Under the pieces are notes generated by a model. It saw only the letters and a program-made list of their open reading frames with translations, made no database searches and was not told the DNA's origin. Source: Sphingomonas paeninsulae (GTDB taxonomy: Bacteria > Pseudomonadota > Alphaproteobacteria > Sphingomonadales > Sphingomonadaceae). Taken from it: a DNA stretch of 64,000 bases. The DNA is taken from positions 2,307,001 to 2,371,000 of the forward strand of contig NZ_CP032829.1 of assembly GCF_003660165.1 (NCBI RefSeq), written 5' to 3'. Position numbers and translations under genes: made by a program. This document shows positions 47,102 to 58,874 of the stretch, piece after piece (position 1 is the first letter of the stretch; each line of letters begins with the position of its first letter).

Positions 47102-47446
47102 CTAGAGAATTTCCTGCACCAGATCCTGTGGACGGCACAGGCGCACACCCTTACTGGTTTCGACCAGTGGACGTTCGATCAGGGCCGGGTTAGCCGCCAT
47201 CGCATCCAGGATCGTGTCATCATCGGCATCGAGCAAGCCTAGCTCTTCGGCATTGGTCCCACGAACCCGAAGCCCCTGGCGCGGTGTGATACTGGCTCGA
47301 GCATAAAGCCCGGCCAACCGTTCGCGCGAAGGCGGCGTTTTCAGATATTCAATGACCTCGACTTCAACACCTGTAGTTTCTTGCAGGATCGCCAGTGTCT
47401 TGCGTGATGTCCCACACGCAGGATTGTGAAAAATCGTCGCCTTCAC
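47102..47446 (-). CDS. arsC: Arsenate reductase (glutaredoxin-type ArsC)
   Basis: 114 residues. [20 protein letters not shown] carries the catalytic Cys of the ArsC family. [20 protein letters not shown] and [20 protein letters not shown] ('RPxv.t..g..lgRP') are the other signatures. No other ars gene is nearby; the family also includes Spx/YffB-like reductases. Its ATG overlaps the accC stop (ATGA). Confidence 0.88.
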   Translation of the reverse strand: MKATIFHNPACGTSRKTLAILQETTGVEVEVIEYLKTPPSRERLAGLYARASITPRQGLRVRGTNAEELGLLDADDDTILDAMAANPALIERPLVETSKGVRLCRPQDLVQEIL

Positions 47447-48810
47447 TTGATGCTTTCAGTCGCTGCGTCGGTCGCCAGCCATTCCTCGAGCCATTTGATC
47501 GAATAATCGCCGTTCTGGATGTCACGTTGTTGCAAAAGCGCCTGATGCAGCGGAATCGTGGTTTTCACACCCTCGATCACCGTCTCCTCCAGCGCACGCC
47601 GCAGCCGCATGATACAGCCTTCGCGGGTGCGGCCATAGACGATCAGCTTGGCGATCATGCTGTCATAATAAGGCGGTATTTTATAGCCAGCATACAGTCC
47701 ACTATCCATACGGACGTGCATTCCGCCCGCCGCGTGATAGGCCTTTACCAGCCCTGGCGACGGCGCAAATGTGCGTGGGTCTTCGGCGTTGATCCGGCAC
47801 TCGATTGCATGACCCGAAAACACGATTTCGTCCTGCGTGACCGACAGCGGTAGGCCCTCGGCAATACGGATCTGTTCGCGCACAAGGTCGACGCCCGTGA
47901 TCATCTCGGTCACGGGATGCTCGACCTGAAGGCGGGTGTTCATTTCGATGAAATAGAACTCACCGTCTTCCCACAGAAACTCGATCGTTCCCGCGCCGCG
48001 ATAGCCCATGTCGGCCATTGCTTTCGACACGATACCACCCATGCGCATCCGTTCGGCCGTCGTGATGACGGGCGAGGGAGCTTCCTCAAGCACTTTCTGG
48101 TGGCGGCGCTGCAACGAACAATCGCGCTCGCCAAGGTGGATTGCGTTGCCTTTGCCATCGCCGAACACCTGAAATTCGATGTGGCGCGGATTGCCGAGGT
48201 ATTTCTCGATATAGACCGTGGCGTCGCCGAACGCTGCTTTGGCTTCGGTGCCCGCTTGGCTCATTAGCGTTTCGAGGTCTTCCTCGCGCGTGACGACTTT
48301 CATGCCGCGACCACCGCCGCCGCTCGCCGCTTTGACGATGACCGGATAGCCGATTTCAGCCGCAATCTTTCGCGCTTCTACCGGGTCAGAAACTGCGCCG
48401 TCGGACCCCGGAACCAGCGGCATACCAAGAGCGCCAGCGGTTCGTTTGGCTTCAACCTTGTCGCCCATCGTCCGGATATGTTCAGGCTTCGGCCCAACGA
48501 AGATAATGCCGTGTTCTTCGACAATATCGGCAAAGCGCGCGTTTTCGCTGAGGAAGCCATAGCCCGGATGGATCGCGTCCGCGCCCGAAATTTCTGCGGC
48601 AGAGATGATCGCGGGAACGTTCAGATAGCTGTCGGTTGCCGATGGCGGTCCGATGCAGATCGCCTCATCAGCAAGCCGTACGTGCATCGCATCGCTGTCT
48701 GCGGTGGAGTGCACCGCAACCGTCTTGATGCCCATTTCATGGCAAGCACGGTGGATACGCAGCGCAATTTCGCCCCGGTTTGCGATCAGCAGTTTTTCGA
48801 TTGCCGCCAT
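47443..48810 (-). CDS. accC: Acetyl-CoA carboxylase, biotin carboxylase subunit
   Basis: 455 residues: [40 protein letters not shown], the ATP-grasp glycine loop [14 protein letters not shown] and [20 protein letters not shown]. Carboxylates biotin on AccB using ATP and bicarbonate, the first step of fatty-acid synthesis. Starts one base inside the accB stop (TAATG) and overlaps arsC downstream. Confidence 0.98.
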   Translation of the reverse strand: MAAIEKLLIANRGEIALRIHRACHEMGIKTVAVHSTADSDAMHVRLADEAICIGPPSATDSYLNVPAIISAAEISGADAIHPGYGFLSENARFADIVEEHGIIFVGPKPEHIRTMGDKVEAKRTAGALGMPLVPGSDGAVSDPVEARKIAAEIGYPVIVKAASGGGGRGMKVVTREEDLETLMSQAGTEAKAAFGDATVYIEKYLGNPRHIEFQVFGDGKGNAIHLGERDCSLQRRHQKVLEEAPSPVITTAERMRMGGIVSKAMADMGYRGAGTIEFLWEDGEFYFIEMNTRLQVEHPVTEMITGVDLVREQIRIAEGLPLSVTQDEIVFSGHAIECRINAEDPRTFAPSPGLVKAYHAAGGMHVRMDSGLYAGYKIPPYYDSMIAKLIVYGRTREGCIMRLRRALEETVIEGVKTTIPLHQALLQQRDIQNGDYSIKWLEEWLATDAATESIK

Positions 48811-49274
48811 TATTCGATAACAATCAGGGGTTGGTCATATTCGACAGGCTGGCCGTTCTGGACGCAGACGCGCGATACCTTGCCGGATTTCGTCGCCAGA
48901 ATCGGGTTCATCACCTTCATAGCTTCGATGATGACAAGCGTCTGGCCTTCGCTGACGGTGTCGCCAACGCCGGCAAATGGTTTTGCACCGGGTTCGGACG
49001 ACAGGTAAACTGTGCCGACCATTGGTGATTTGATCGCATTGGCATTGTCAGAGGCCCCGGGAGCCTCGGCAACCGCTGGAACCGCCAAAGGCGCAACGGC
49101 GGTTGCCGCAGCAGCAGGAGCCGCCTGCGCTGCAACAGTAACCGTGCGGGCAACACGAATGCGCCGTTCGCCATCCTGAACTTCGATTTCAGTAAGCTTG
49201 TTTTCATCGAGCAGCTCGGCGAGCTGACGGACTAGCGCGGCGTCGACCTGCATCGCGCTGGATTTATCGGTCAT
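48810..49274 (-). CDS. accB: Biotin carboxyl carrier protein (AccB)
   Basis: 154 residues from [20 protein letters not shown]; the longer frame to 49301 is not supported. N-terminal helix and [13 protein letters not shown], an Ala/Pro linker, then the biotinyl domain ending with EAMKVMNPI, whose Lys is the biotin site. Upstream of accC and 30 bp downstream of aroQ, the common aroQ-accB-accC order. Confidence 0.97.
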   Translation of the reverse strand: MTDKSSAMQVDAALVRQLAELLDENKLTEIEVQDGERRIRVARTVTVAAQAAPAAAATAVAPLAVPAVAEAPGASDNANAIKSPMVGTVYLSSEPGAKPFAGVGDTVSEGQTLVIIEAMKVMNPILATKSGKVSRVCVQNGQPVEYDQPLIVIE

Positions 49275-49304
49275 GAGACCCCCTGTTGATTTTCCTGCCA
49301 AATG

Positions 49305-49736
49305 TCAGAGCTTGGCCGCCGCGTCCAGCGCCAGCAGATAAGAATGCGCACCAAACCCGGCAATACTACCCTTTGCGGCCATACCGACAAAGCTCTTATG
49401 GCGAAATGTTTCCCTCGTATGCGGATTCGAAAGATGCACCTCGATTACCGGTACTGTTATCGCCTTGATCGCATCGTACAACGCCACCGACGTATGCGTG
49501 AGCGCGCCTGCGTTCAGCAACACAGCCTTCGCATTCGTTGCTGCGGCTTCGTGCAGCCAGTCCACCAGATGCCCTTCGTGGCTCGACTGGCGAAAATCAA
49601 TTTCCAAACCCAGCCCGCGAGCCCGCTTGTCGAGCATACCGGCAATGTCATCGAGCGTGTCTGAACCGTAAATCTCCGGCTCTCGCGTGCCGAGCATATT
49701 CAGATTTGGGCCGTTCAGAACGAATATCGTCGGCAA
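49305..49736 (-). CDS. aroQ: 3-dehydroquinate dehydratase, type II
   Basis: 143 residues from the TTG giving [20 protein letters not shown], with GAGG 9 bp upstream; an ATG at 49784 would add 16 residues unlike the family. Motifs are [17 protein letters not shown] (catalytic Tyr region), [18 protein letters not shown] and [20 protein letters not shown] (catalytic His). Third step of the shikimate pathway. Confidence 0.95.
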   Translation of the reverse strand: MPTIFVLNGPNLNMLGTREPEIYGSDTLDDIAGMLDKRARGLGLEIDFRQSSHEGHLVDWLHEAAATNAKAVLLNAGALTHTSVALYDAIKAITVPVIEVHLSNPHTRETFRHKSFVGMAAKGSIAGFGAHSYLLALDAAAKL

Positions 49737-49825
49737 GGTATCGGACCTCGTTTGGTCGCTGGCGGTTGTCGCGAGCGAGAGCACCCCCCTATATGCGTGT
49801 CATCCAACACACGCAAAGGCAGGCA

Positions 49826-50833
49826 ATGACCGCAGACGGCACGATCAGTATCCGCGTCAATGGTGAACACCGCAGGGTTTTTTCTGACATTAGTTTTGCA
49901 GACCTCGCGAACGAACTTGGCCTCGATCCATTGCGGGTCGCGGTGGAGCGCAATCTGGAAATCGTGCCGCGTTCGACGCTGGCTGATGTGAAGGTCGAGG
50001 ATGGTGACGAAATCGAGATCGTGCACTTCGTTGGCGGTGGCGATCATGATGCACCTGGCGACTTGGCCGATAGCTGGACGGTCGCGGGGCGAACCTTCAA
50101 TTCGCGACTGATCATCGGCACCGGCAAATATAAGGACTACGCGCAAAACGCTGCTGCCGTCGCTGCTTCGGGTGCGGAGATCGTGACCGTGGCGGTGCGG
50201 CGGGTGAATATTTCGGACCGCAATGCGCCGATGCTGACCGACTTTATCGACCCGAAAAAGATTACCTACCTGCCCAACACCGCAGGCTGCTTCACGGCCG
50301 ACGACGCCATCCGCACGCTGCGGCTGGCGCGCGAGGCTGGCGGTTGGGATCTGGTGAAGCTTGAAGTTCTGGGTGAGGCCAAGACCCTTTATCCCGACAT
50401 GATCGAAACGCTGCGCGCGACGGAGGTTCTTGTGAAGGAGGGCTTTCTGCCGATGGTTTATTGTTCCGACGATCCGATCATGGCGAAGCGGTTAGAGGAG
50501 GCGGGTGCTGTCGCGATTATGCCTTTGGGTGCGCCGATTGGGTCGGGACTGGGGTTGCAGAATCAGGTGATGATCCGGTTGATCGTTGAGGGTGCGAATG
50601 TGCCGGTGCTGGTCGATGCCGGTGTAGGAACGGCGTCCGATGCGGCGGTCGCGATGGAACTGGGTTGCGATGGCGTCTTGATGAACACCGCGATTGCCGA
50701 GGCTAAAAATCCGGCGATGATGGCTGCGGCTATGAAGGCTGCCACGCAGGCGGGACGAATGGCCTATCTTGCCGGGCGGATGGGCAAGCGGCGTTATGCG
50801 GACCCGTCGTCGCCACTCGCAGGACTTATTTAG
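49826..50833 (+). CDS. thiG: ThiS-ThiG fusion: sulfur carrier protein / thiazole synthase
   Basis: 335 residues. Residues 1-~68 are a ThiS ubiquitin-fold domain ([20 protein letters not shown] ... [20 protein letters not shown]) with the terminal-type GG now internal. Residues ~75-335 are ThiG ([75 protein letters not shown]). ThiG builds the thiazole of thiamine from deoxyxylulose phosphate with sulfur delivered on ThiS. In separate proteins the ThiS C-terminal GG is thiocarboxylated, so the fusion must be processed or use a different transfer. Divergent from aroQ. No TPP riboswitch fits the 42-89 bp upstream. Confidence 0.93.
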   Translation: MTADGTISIRVNGEHRRVFSDISFADLANELGLDPLRVAVERNLEIVPRSTLADVKVEDGDEIEIVHFVGGGDHDAPGDLADSWTVAGRTFNSRLIIGTGKYKDYAQNAAAVAASGAEIVTVAVRRVNISDRNAPMLTDFIDPKKITYLPNTAGCFTADDAIRTLRLAREAGGWDLVKLEVLGEAKTLYPDMIETLRATEVLVKEGFLPMVYCSDDPIMAKRLEEAGAVAIMPLGAPIGSGLGLQNQVMIRLIVEGANVPVLVDAGVGTASDAAVAMELGCDGVLMNTAIAEAKNPAMMAAAMKAATQAGRMAYLAGRMGKRRYADPSSPLAGLI

Positions 50834-50858
50834 GGAACCCGATCGGAGGACCATCGTT
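50834..50858 (+). promoter_or_regulatory. Sigma-EcfG general-stress promoter upstream of csbD
   Basis: GGAAC (50834-50838), 16 bp, CGTT (50855-50858) is a perfect match to the alphaproteobacterial sigma-EcfG consensus. It begins right after the thiG stop and lies 41 bp upstream of the CsbD start codon, pointing to control by the PhyR-NepR-EcfG response. Confidence 0.8.
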
Positions 50859-50899
50859 ATAATTCTGGAGCATCTAATTACTTCAGAAGGAGAATTTTG

Positions 50900-51082
50900 A
50901 TGGGTGAATTTACAGATAAGGTCAAAGGCCACGCCAACGAAATCGCTGGTAAAGCCAAGCGCGCCATTGGCGAAGCAACCGATAATGAGAAGCTGGTAGC
51001 GGAAGGCGATGCGCAGGAAGCCAAGGGCGATCTGCAAAAAGGCATCGGTGCCGTGAAGGGTGCGTTCAACGACAAGATCTAA
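50900..51082 (+). CDS. CsbD-family stress protein
   Basis: 60 residues: MGEFTDKVKGHANEIAGKAK, RAIGEATDNEKLVAEGDAQE and KGDLQKGIGAVKGAFND are the CsbD repeats, small charged helical proteins induced by general stress. AGAAGGAG precedes the ATG at 50900. A perfect EcfG-type promoter lies just upstream and a strong terminator just downstream, so it is a monocistronic stress gene. Confidence 0.95.
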   Translation: MGEFTDKVKGHANEIAGKAKRAIGEATDNEKLVAEGDAQEAKGDLQKGIGAVKGAFNDKI

Positions 51083-51104
51083 GCTGCTTGTTGCTTGAGC
51101 GATT

Positions 51105-51142
51105 GGGCCGCCTCGGGGAACCGGGGCGGCCCATTTCGTTTT
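51105..51142. terminator. Terminator between csbD and the TPP-enzyme gene
   Basis: GGGCCGCCTCGG and CCGGGGCGGCCC form a 12-bp stem (one wobble) with a GGAA loop, followed by ATTTCGTTTT. It lies between convergent genes and may serve both. Confidence 0.8.
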
Positions 51143-52811
51143 AGCGATTTCGCAAAGCCGTAATCGTCGTTCCCGCCGAAATCCGTTCGACATCGGTTTT
51201 CAAATGTAACAGCCGAACTCCGGTCTGGGACAGTGCGCGATCGAGTGCGGGAGCAAAGTCGGCTGTTGCTTCTACAGTTTCGGCCCAGCCACCATAAGCG
51301 CGTGCCAGTGCCGCAAAATCGGGGTTTTTTAGCGACGTTCCGCTCAATCTGGTTGGATATTCGCGCTCCTGGTGCATCCTAATGGTGCCGTAAGCACCGT
51401 TATCGATGACTAACACGAGCATATCGCAGCCATATTGCACGGCTGTCGCCAATTCCTGACCGTTCATCATGAAATCGCCATCGCCCGCCAAGGCAACAAC
51501 CTTGCGTGTCGGATGTCGCAAACCTGCGGCGACGGCTGCGGGCACGCCGTATCCCATTGCCCCAGCGGTAGGTGCCAACTGACAGCTTGGTCCGGCATAG
51601 TGCCAATATCGGTGCCACCAGCTCGAAAAATTACCGGCTCCGTTGCAGATGAAGGTGTCGGTCGGCAGGCGTTCGCGCATCGCGGCGACGCACTGGCCGA
51701 GGTCGAGCGGCGTATCGAACGACAAGGGAGTCGCCCAGGCCAACCATTCGGCATGAGCATCCGTCCCGTCGATGAATTCCAGTATATCCTGTTCCCACAA
51801 AGCCGCCCCTTCCGAAAATTCACGCATATCGGCGCAAATGCTGAGATCGGTTCGGTAAACCCGCCCCAGTTCATTAGGGTCAGGGTGGACATGGACCAGT
51901 ATTTGCCCCGGATGGTCGGGCGTAATCAACGTGTAGCCATCGGTTGTCGCTTCACCGAGTCTCGCGCCCACGGCAATCACCAGATCGGCCGCCTTTACGC
52001 GCTCGACCAGCTTGGGATTTGGCCCATAGCCCAGGTTCCCCGCATAGACCGGGCAGTCATTGGCAATCGCATCCTGCCGCCTGAAAGCCGTCGCCACCGG
52101 AAGTCCAATGCTCGCCGCAAATTCAGCAAAATAATGTGCTGAGGCAGCGTCCCACCCGGCACCGCCGACGATCGCGATCGGGTCGCAGGCGTCTTTGAGC
52201 AATGCCATCAATGCGCCCATCGCTTCTGAACACACTGGCTGAACGACCGGCAAAACGCGTGGACGATCCACCGCTTCGATAACATCGCGCAACATATCCT
52301 CGGGCAGAGCTAGCACCACCGGCCCCGGACGTCCTGACATCGCCACGGCATAGGCCCGCGCAATATATTCGGGAATGCGCGCCGCGTCGTCGATTCGGCT
52401 GGCCCATTTGCACAGCGGCGCGAACATCGCGGTGAAATCGACTTCCTGAAACCCCTCCCGATCGCGGTCGCCGCGTGCAACGTCGCCGATAAACAGGATC
52501 ATCGGCTGCGAATCCTGCATCGCGACATGAACGCCGATGCTGGCATTGGTCGCACCGGGACCGCGTGTCACGAAGGCGACGCCGGGTCGCCCGGTCATTG
52601 TTCCGTCGGCGCAGGCCATGAATCCGACGCCCCCTTCCTGACGACAGATCACGGTCTGAATTTCGGGAGTGTCATGAAGGGCATCGAGTACCGCGAGAAA
52701 CGATTCTCCGGGTACGGTGAATATGCGATCGCAACCTTGCAACAGCAACTGATCGACCAGAATGCGTCCACCTGTACGTAAAGATTGGCTCACAAAAACT
52801 CCGTGTTTCAT
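51141..52811 (-). CDS. Thiamine-pyrophosphate-dependent enzyme (acetolactate-synthase-like)
   Basis: 556 residues from [20 protein letters not shown]; an upstream in-frame start at 52877 is unlikely. The N-terminal PYR domain has [15 protein letters not shown] and [14 protein letters not shown] (catalytic Glu). A central domain follows ([15 protein letters not shown]). The C-terminal PP domain has the TPP motif [20 protein letters not shown] ... [11 protein letters not shown]. It resembles acetolactate synthase large subunits and related decarboxylases, but no small subunit or ilv gene is near, so the true substrate is open. Divergent from the CoA-transferase pair. Confidence 0.9.
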   Translation of the reverse strand: MKHGVFVSQSLRTGGRILVDQLLLQGCDRIFTVPGESFLAVLDALHDTPEIQTVICRQEGGVGFMACADGTMTGRPGVAFVTRGPGATNASIGVHVAMQDSQPMILFIGDVARGDRDREGFQEVDFTAMFAPLCKWASRIDDAARIPEYIARAYAVAMSGRPGPVVLALPEDMLRDVIEAVDRPRVLPVVQPVCSEAMGALMALLKDACDPIAIVGGAGWDAASAHYFAEFAASIGLPVATAFRRQDAIANDCPVYAGNLGYGPNPKLVERVKAADLVIAVGARLGEATTDGYTLITPDHPGQILVHVHPDPNELGRVYRTDLSICADMREFSEGAALWEQDILEFIDGTDAHAEWLAWATPLSFDTPLDLGQCVAAMRERLPTDTFICNGAGNFSSWWHRYWHYAGPSCQLAPTAGAMGYGVPAAVAAGLRHPTRKVVALAGDGDFMMNGQELATAVQYGCDMLVLVIDNGAYGTIRMHQEREYPTRLSGTSLKNPDFAALARAYGGWAETVEATADFAPALDRALSQTGVRLLHLKTDVERISAGTTITALRNR

Positions 52812-52931
52812 GACTGCGTGACAGGCTGCACTTCTCTCACGGCCGATGCAATGACGACAAGCCGGTCCGTCCAGCATTGCCCCATGAAATTACAGCGTTT
52901 AAGCGCGGTTCAACTGGAGGATCGGCATAAT

Positions 52932-53638
<707 letters not shown>

Positions 53639-53639
<1 letters not shown>

Positions 53640-54274
53640 TGGCATGGACCCGCGATGAGATGGCCGCGCGCGCGGCTCGTGAACTAAAGGACGGTTATTA
53701 CGTCAATCTCGGCATCGGTATTCCGACGTTGGTTGCGAACCATATTCCGGCGGGCGTCGAAGTGACGCTCCAGTCCGAAAACGGGATGCTCGGTATCGGG
53801 CCGTTTCCCTATGACGAGGACGTCGATGCCGATTTGATCAATGCGGGCAAGCAAACGATCAGCGAACTGCCGTCATCGTCCTACTTCAGCTCGTCGGACA
53901 GCTTTGCCATGATCCGTGGCGGGCATATCGACCTGACAGTGCTGGGCGCGATGGAAGTTGCCGAGAATGGCGACATCGCCAACTGGATGATTCCCGGCAA
54001 GATGATCAAGGGCATGGGCGGCGCGATGGATCTGGTCGCGGGCGTCAAGAAAATCATCGTCGTCATGGAGCACAACGCCAAGGACGGCAGTGCGAAGTTC
54101 ATTCCGGCGTGCACCCTGCCGCTGACCGGCAAGAATGTCGTCGACATGATAATCACCGACCTCGCCGTGTTCGCGAGGCTCGATCATGACAGCCCATTCA
54201 AATTGATTGAGATGGCGCCGGGCGTGACTGCTGACGAGATCGACGCAAAAACCACGGCCCAGTTCGTTCGGTGA
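53639..54274 (+). CDS. 3-oxoacid CoA-transferase subunit B
   Basis: 211 residues: [39 protein letters not shown] (the Glu of the SENG motif is the catalytic residue that forms the CoA thioester) and [20 protein letters not shown]. Its stop overlaps the GTG of the following lipoprotein gene, so a three-gene operon is likely. Confidence 0.96.
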
Positions 54275-55158
54275 AACTGCCCCGGTTGGTCGTCATGGCG
54301 GTCGCTTCCCTGCTGTCCGCCTGTTCGCCTCCAGGTATGCTGAATGCCCTTGACCGCGGTTATGGGTCTTCGGGAGCAGGGCGCGTTGCGTCGGCGGTTG
54401 CTTTTGGGACGCACGGGCAAACTCTCGACGTCTGGCGTCCTGTCGATAACGTAACCACGCTGCGTCCGGTGGTGATCTTTTGGTATGGCGGCGGCTGGGT
54501 TAATGGCACGCGTCAGGACTATGGTTTTGCGGCGCGTGCTTTTGCTTCCAAGGGGTTCGTGGTCGTCGTTCCCGACTATCGCAAAGTTCCAGACATACAT
54601 TTTCCGGCCATGCTTCAGGATGGAGCGGAGGCAGTCCGCTGGACGCGTGACAATGTTGCCAAATTCGGTGGTGATCCTGCCCGAATCGCATTCGCGGGAC
54701 ATTCGGCGGGTGCCTATACGGTTGCGATGCTGACGCTCGATAGGCGCTGGTTGAAAGCGGAAGGCGTTGATCCACGCATCGTGAAAGCGGCGGTCGGCCT
54801 TTGCGGTCCCTATGACTTTTACCCTTTCACGGGCCGGGCGATCGAGGCGATGAGCCTGTGGCCGCGTCCGATGGAGACTCAGCCGATCAATTTCGTGCGT
54901 CCCGATGCGCCACCCATGTTGTTGGTGACGGCCACCAAAGACACTCAGGTTCGCCCACGTAACGCAATCAACCTGGCGGCTGCTTTGAAAAAAGTCGGCG
55001 CTCCGGTGGTCCTTCGTGATTACCAGGGACTCACGCACGAGCAAGTCGTGATGGCACTTTCGCGTCCGTTTCGCGGAAAGGGACCGGTGCTGGCCGATAG
55101 CGTTGCATTCATTCAGGGGGCGCTCTCTCGGTCGGTATCGCCAGAGCCTGCAAAATAA
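54271..55158 (+). CDS. Alpha/beta-hydrolase lipoprotein (carboxylesterase-like)
   Basis: 295 residues from a GTG overlapping the CoA-transferase stop. Signal peptide [18 protein letters not shown] carries a lipobox (LSAC). The hydrolase core has the oxyanion-hole motif [20 protein letters not shown] (HGG variant, YGGG), the nucleophile elbow [14 protein letters not shown] and, near the end, [13 protein letters not shown] with the likely catalytic His. Resembles BD-FAE/hormone-sensitive-lipase type esterases. Membrane-anchored, substrate unknown. Confidence 0.85.
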   Translation: MKLPRLVVMAVASLLSACSPPGMLNALDRGYGSSGAGRVASAVAFGTHGQTLDVWRPVDNVTTLRPVVIFWYGGGWVNGTRQDYGFAARAFASKGFVVVVPDYRKVPDIHFPAMLQDGAEAVRWTRDNVAKFGGDPARIAFAGHSAGAYTVAMLTLDRRWLKAEGVDPRIVKAAVGLCGPYDFYPFTGRAIEAMSLWPRPMETQPINFVRPDAPPMLLVTATKDTQVRPRNAINLAAALKKVGAPVVLRDYQGLTHEQVVMALSRPFRGKGPVLADSVAFIQGALSRSVSPEPAK

Positions 55159-55221
55159 GTTATACTTCGCCGACTGGTTAACAGGCCAGCAGGTCGCATC
55201 ATTTCTTTCCGGAGAGTATTG

Positions 55222-55950
55222 ATGGCGACTGTTCTCGTTTCCCGACCGCTTACCGCAGAACGATGGTTCTACCTTGGCATGGCCGGGACGATATTGATCG
55301 TGGTCTTTGCCGGCTTCGCGCCCAGTTTTTATCTTCGTGGTGTGATCGCACCGCGCATTGAAATGCATCCGATGACCCCCCTGGTGATCGCGCACGGGCT
55401 GCTGTTCACGAGCTGGGTGCTATTATTTGCCACGCAGGTCGGCCTTATTTCGGCCGATCGTCGCGATTTGCATCGGATCCTTGGCAAGGCTGGCTTTGTT
55501 CTCGTCATATTGATGCCGATCGTCGGTGCACTTGCCGCGCTGAATGGCGTTGCGCGTCATGCGGGACCGCCGCAATTTGCGCCGCTTGCGTGGCTCGCAG
55601 TCCCGCTGCTGGATGTGCCGGTGTTTACCACGCTGATCGCGGCCGCTCTTTATCATCGCCGCTCGGCGCAGAAGCATAAACGATTGATGCTCATTGCGAC
55701 GATCGGGATGCTGATGCCGGCGATGGGCAGACTGTTATTGCCCATTCCGTTTCCCGCAGTGATTGCGGCGACGTATGGCATCATGCTCGGCGCGCTCATC
55801 GTCTGGGATATCAAGTCACAGGGGAAGATTCACGTGGCAACGCGCTGGGGTGGATCGTTTCTGATCGCATCATGGATATTCCGGCTGTCGATCATGCAAA
55901 CCGCCACCTGGCTCGCTTTCGCGGGTTGGGCGCAGAGCTTTGTCGTCTGA
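55222..55950 (+). CDS. Hypothetical multi-pass membrane protein
   Basis: 242 residues from the ATG at 55222 with GGAGAG upstream. About seven hydrophobic segments (MAGTILIVVFAGFAPSFYLR, LLFTSWVLLFATQVGLI, FVLVILMPIVGALAALNGVA, VFTTLIAAALYHRR, LMLIATIGMLMPAMGRLLLP, AATYGIMLGALIVWDIK, WIFRLSIMQTATWLAFAGWA). Conserved His residues are in HPMTPLVIAHG, DLHRILGKAG and HKRLMLIATIG, placed like those of membrane di-haem or DUF2306-like proteins. Function not known. Confidence 0.75.
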   Translation: MATVLVSRPLTAERWFYLGMAGTILIVVFAGFAPSFYLRGVIAPRIEMHPMTPLVIAHGLLFTSWVLLFATQVGLISADRRDLHRILGKAGFVLVILMPIVGALAALNGVARHAGPPQFAPLAWLAVPLLDVPVFTTLIAAALYHRRSAQKHKRLMLIATIGMLMPAMGRLLLPIPFPAVIAATYGIMLGALIVWDIKSQGKIHVATRWGGSFLIASWIFRLSIMQTATWLAFAGWAQSFVV

Positions 55951-56006
55951 CGGGCATAGTGTGTGGTCATCTAGCAAAACGCAGAACTCCACGCTAACGG
56001 AACGGC

Positions 56007-57449
56007 ATGGCCAGCAGACCCCGCACGCTTTACGAAAAAATCTGGGACGATCACGTTGTCGAACGTCGTCCCGATGGCACTTGCCTGATCTATATCGACC
56101 GCCACCTTGTGCATGAGGTGACGAGTCCGCAGGCATTCGAGGGGCTCCGACTTGCCGGGCGACCGGTGCGTCGCCCCGACCTGACACTGGCGGTGCCCGA
56201 CCATAATCTGCCGACGACGCCGCGCGTTGGGGCGGACGGCAAACGGTTGCCGATCGCCGATCCTGAAAGCGCGCTGCAACTCGCCACGCTTGAGGCCAAT
56301 GTGGCCGAATTCGGTGTTCCCTATATCGACGCGGTTGCCGCGGCTCAGGGCATTGTTCACGTCGTCGGTCCCGAACAGGGCTTTACGCTGCCGGGCACCA
56401 CGCTTGTCTGCGGGGACAGCCATACGGCTGCTCACGGGGCGCTGGGGGCGTTGGCATTCGGTATCGGTACCAGCGAAGTCGAACACGTCCTCGCGACGCA
56501 AACGCTGCAACTGTCACCGTCGAAAACGATGGAAGTGCGCGTCGATGGCACGCTGGGCTTTGGCATTAGCGCCAAGGATGTCGTGCTGGCGATCATCGGC
56601 AAGATCGGCGCTGCTGGCGGCACCGGCTATGTCATTGAATTTACGGGTTCGGTCATTCGTGATCTGAGCATCGAAGGTCGCCTGACCGTTAGTAACATGG
56701 CGATAGAAGGCGGCGCGCGTTCGGGCCTGATCGCACCCGATGAAAAGACATATGCCTATTTAAAGGGCCGTCCGATGGCGCCGCAGGGGGCCGATTGGGA
56801 TGCTGCGCTTGCCTATTGGAAGACGCTGCCGACCGATGCGGGCGCGACTTACGACCGGACGATCATCCTCGATGCAGCGGACATCGTGCCGAATGTGACA
56901 TGGGGCACCAGTCCCGAAGACGTCGTGGCGATCAACGGCATCGTTCCCGACCCGATGAGCTTTGCTGATCCGGGCAAGCAGGAGGCCGCCGCGAAATCGC
57001 TGGCCTATATGGGGCTGACCGCCGGGATGCCGATGTCCGACGTCACGGTGCAGAACATCTTTATCGGCAGTTGCACGAACAGCCGGATCGAAGACTTGCG
57101 CGCCGCCGCCGCCGTGCTGAAGGGCCATCACAAGGCCGACAGCGTAAAATGGGCGATCGTCGTGCCGGGGTCTGGGCTGGTGAAGCGTCAGGCCGAGGAC
57201 GAGGGGCTGGACAAAATCTTTATCGATGCTGGCATGGAATGGCGGGAACCGGGTTGTTCGGCCTGTCTCGGGATGAACCCGGACAAGGTTCCGCCGGGCG
57301 AACGCTGCGCATCGACCAGCAACCGTAACTTCGTTGGCCGACAGGGACCGGGCGCGCGTACGCATCTGGTGTCACCGGCAATGGCGGCTGCGGCTGCGAT
57401 AACGGGGCGTCTGACCGATGTTCGCGATTTGATGGAGAGTGCAGTTTGA
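56007..57449 (+). CDS. leuC: 3-isopropylmalate dehydratase large subunit
   Basis: 480 residues: [60 protein letters not shown] and the cluster cysteines in [15 protein letters not shown] and [12 protein letters not shown]. Carries the [4Fe-4S] cluster of isopropylmalate isomerase in leucine biosynthesis. Its stop overlaps the TTG of a metallo-hydrolase gene that separates it from leuD. Confidence 0.97.
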   Translation: MASRPRTLYEKIWDDHVVERRPDGTCLIYIDRHLVHEVTSPQAFEGLRLAGRPVRRPDLTLAVPDHNLPTTPRVGADGKRLPIADPESALQLATLEANVAEFGVPYIDAVAAAQGIVHVVGPEQGFTLPGTTLVCGDSHTAAHGALGALAFGIGTSEVEHVLATQTLQLSPSKTMEVRVDGTLGFGISAKDVVLAIIGKIGAAGGTGYVIEFTGSVIRDLSIEGRLTVSNMAIEGGARSGLIAPDEKTYAYLKGRPMAPQGADWDAALAYWKTLPTDAGATYDRTIILDAADIVPNVTWGTSPEDVVAINGIVPDPMSFADPGKQEAAAKSLAYMGLTAGMPMSDVTVQNIFIGSCTNSRIEDLRAAAAVLKGHHKADSVKWAIVVPGSGLVKRQAEDEGLDKIFIDAGMEWREPGCSACLGMNPDKVPPGERCASTSNRNFVGRQGPGARTHLVSPAMAAAAAITGRLTDVRDLMESAV

Positions 57450-58282
57450 CGCGTTTTGCAAAACTGATCGCGGTCGCCGCCGGGTTGCTTTCCGCAACGT
57501 CGGCGATTGCTGCTCCTGCCACCGCCGACAAGCTGTGGCGGCTCGATTGCGGGACGGTGCATGTGAATGTGCTGAACGCGTTTTCCGACACGCAATCCTA
57601 TCCGGGGCAGGCGCGTGATCTCGCCGCGAGTTGCTATCTGATCAAGCATGGCGCGACTTATATGCTGTGGGATACTGGCCTGCCGCTTGCCATGAAAGGC
57701 GCGCCGGACGACAGGACGAAGCCAATGAGCCCGACGCTGCGCCTGTCCATTACCGAACAACTGGCGACGATCGGCGTGAAGCCTGAGCAAGTGACGATGG
57801 TCGGTATTAGCCATTATCATTTCGATCACACTGGTCAGGCTGCGGACTTCGCGAAGGCAAAGCTGTTTATTGGGCAAGGCGATTATGACGCGCTGAAACA
57901 GGGCGGTAGTGGTGCCGATGCCAGGCCGCTGGCACCGTGGTTCGGTGGCGGGTCACCGATCGAGGGCGTTTCGGGCGACAAGGATTTGTTCGGTGACGGT
58001 AGCGTTACGATGATCGACCTGCCGGGGCATACGCCGGGCCATCACGGGCTGCTCATCAACCTTGCCAAAACCGGGCCGGTTTTGCTGTCGGGCGACGTCG
58101 CGCATTTCCATGAAAATCTCGACAGCAATGGCGTGCCGGGCTTCAATACGAGCCGCGCCGAATCGCTGGCATCGATGGACCGATTCCGCAAACTTGCTGC
58201 CTCGCTGAAGGCAATTCCGGTAATCCAGCACGATTCACGCGACATCGCAAAGCTGCCCGCCTTTCCAGCGGCAGCCGACTGA
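57446..58282 (+). CDS. Exported metallo-beta-lactamase-fold hydrolase (AHL-lactonase-like)
   Basis: 278 residues from a TTG that overlaps the leuC stop (TTGA). Signal peptide [20 protein letters not shown]. Metal site motifs are [11 protein letters not shown] (HxHxDH), [26 protein letters not shown] and a late His (VIQHDSRD). The layout resembles N-acyl-homoserine-lactone lactonases of the AttM/AiiB group, but a periplasmic location and the context leave the substrate open. It stops one base inside leuD (TGATG), so it is translationally coupled on both sides in the leu operon. Confidence 0.85.
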   Translation: MTRFAKLIAVAAGLLSATSAIAAPATADKLWRLDCGTVHVNVLNAFSDTQSYPGQARDLAASCYLIKHGATYMLWDTGLPLAMKGAPDDRTKPMSPTLRLSITEQLATIGVKPEQVTMVGISHYHFDHTGQAADFAKAKLFIGQGDYDALKQGGSGADARPLAPWFGGGSPIEGVSGDKDLFGDGSVTMIDLPGHTPGHHGLLINLAKTGPVLLSGDVAHFHENLDSNGVPGFNTSRAESLASMDRFRKLAASLKAIPVIQHDSRDIAKLPAFPAAAD

Positions 58283-58872
58283 TGGAATCCGTCACGACAA
58301 TCGACGGCCTCGCCTATCCGTTCGGCCGGAAGAACGTAGACACCGACGTCATTATCCCGGCGAAGTGGCTAAAGACAGTCACTCGTTCCGGCCTTGGCAA
58401 AGGTGCATTCGAAACTGTCCGTGCCGAAACGGGCAATGTGTTCGACGATCCCGAATATGCCGGGGCACCGATCATCATCGCTGGTGATAATTTCGGTTGC
58501 GGATCGAGCCGCGAGCACGCCGCATGGGCGTTGAACGATATGGGCGTGAAAGCGGTTATAGCACCGTCCTTCTCCGACATTTTCTCAGGCAATGCTTATA
58601 AGAACGGCATCCTGGCGGTCGTCCTGCCCCAAGCTGCAATCGACCGCCTGATGGAGGTCGCAAAAACCGACCCGATCCATATCGATCTGGAAGCGCAGTC
58701 GGTTACGACGCGATTTCAGGATCGCTTCGTATTCAAGATTGATTCGTTTCGGAAGCAATGTTTGCTCAATGGCACCGATGAGATCGGATTGACTCTGGTA
58801 TCGTCGGGAAAAATCGCGAAATATGAGGATATTGCGGACGGCGTCAGGCCGTGGCTGCGCCGAAAGGGTTAA
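58282..58872 (+). CDS. leuD: 3-isopropylmalate dehydratase small subunit
   Basis: 196 residues: [40 protein letters not shown] and [20 protein letters not shown] are the swivel-domain signatures. Partner of LeuC. Coupled to the upstream metallo-hydrolase gene and followed 2 bp later by an oxidoreductase gene. Confidence 0.97.
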   Translation: MESVTTIDGLAYPFGRKNVDTDVIIPAKWLKTVTRSGLGKGAFETVRAETGNVFDDPEYAGAPIIIAGDNFGCGSSREHAAWALNDMGVKAVIAPSFSDIFSGNAYKNGILAVVLPQAAIDRLMEVAKTDPIHIDLEAQSVTTRFQDRFVFKIDSFRKQCLLNGTDEIGLTLVSSGKIAKYEDIADGVRPWLRRKG

Positions 58873-58874
58873 AC

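Noticed and set aside
49785-49825. TPP riboswitch before thiSG
   Set aside because: The gap between the divergent aroQ and thiSG starts is at most about 90 bp and lacks the conserved CTGAGA/thi-box sequence.
54184-55395. 403-codon minus-strand ORF opposite the esterase and membrane protein genes
   Set aside because: Composition is Arg/His-rich nonsense without motifs, and the opposite strand has clear families.
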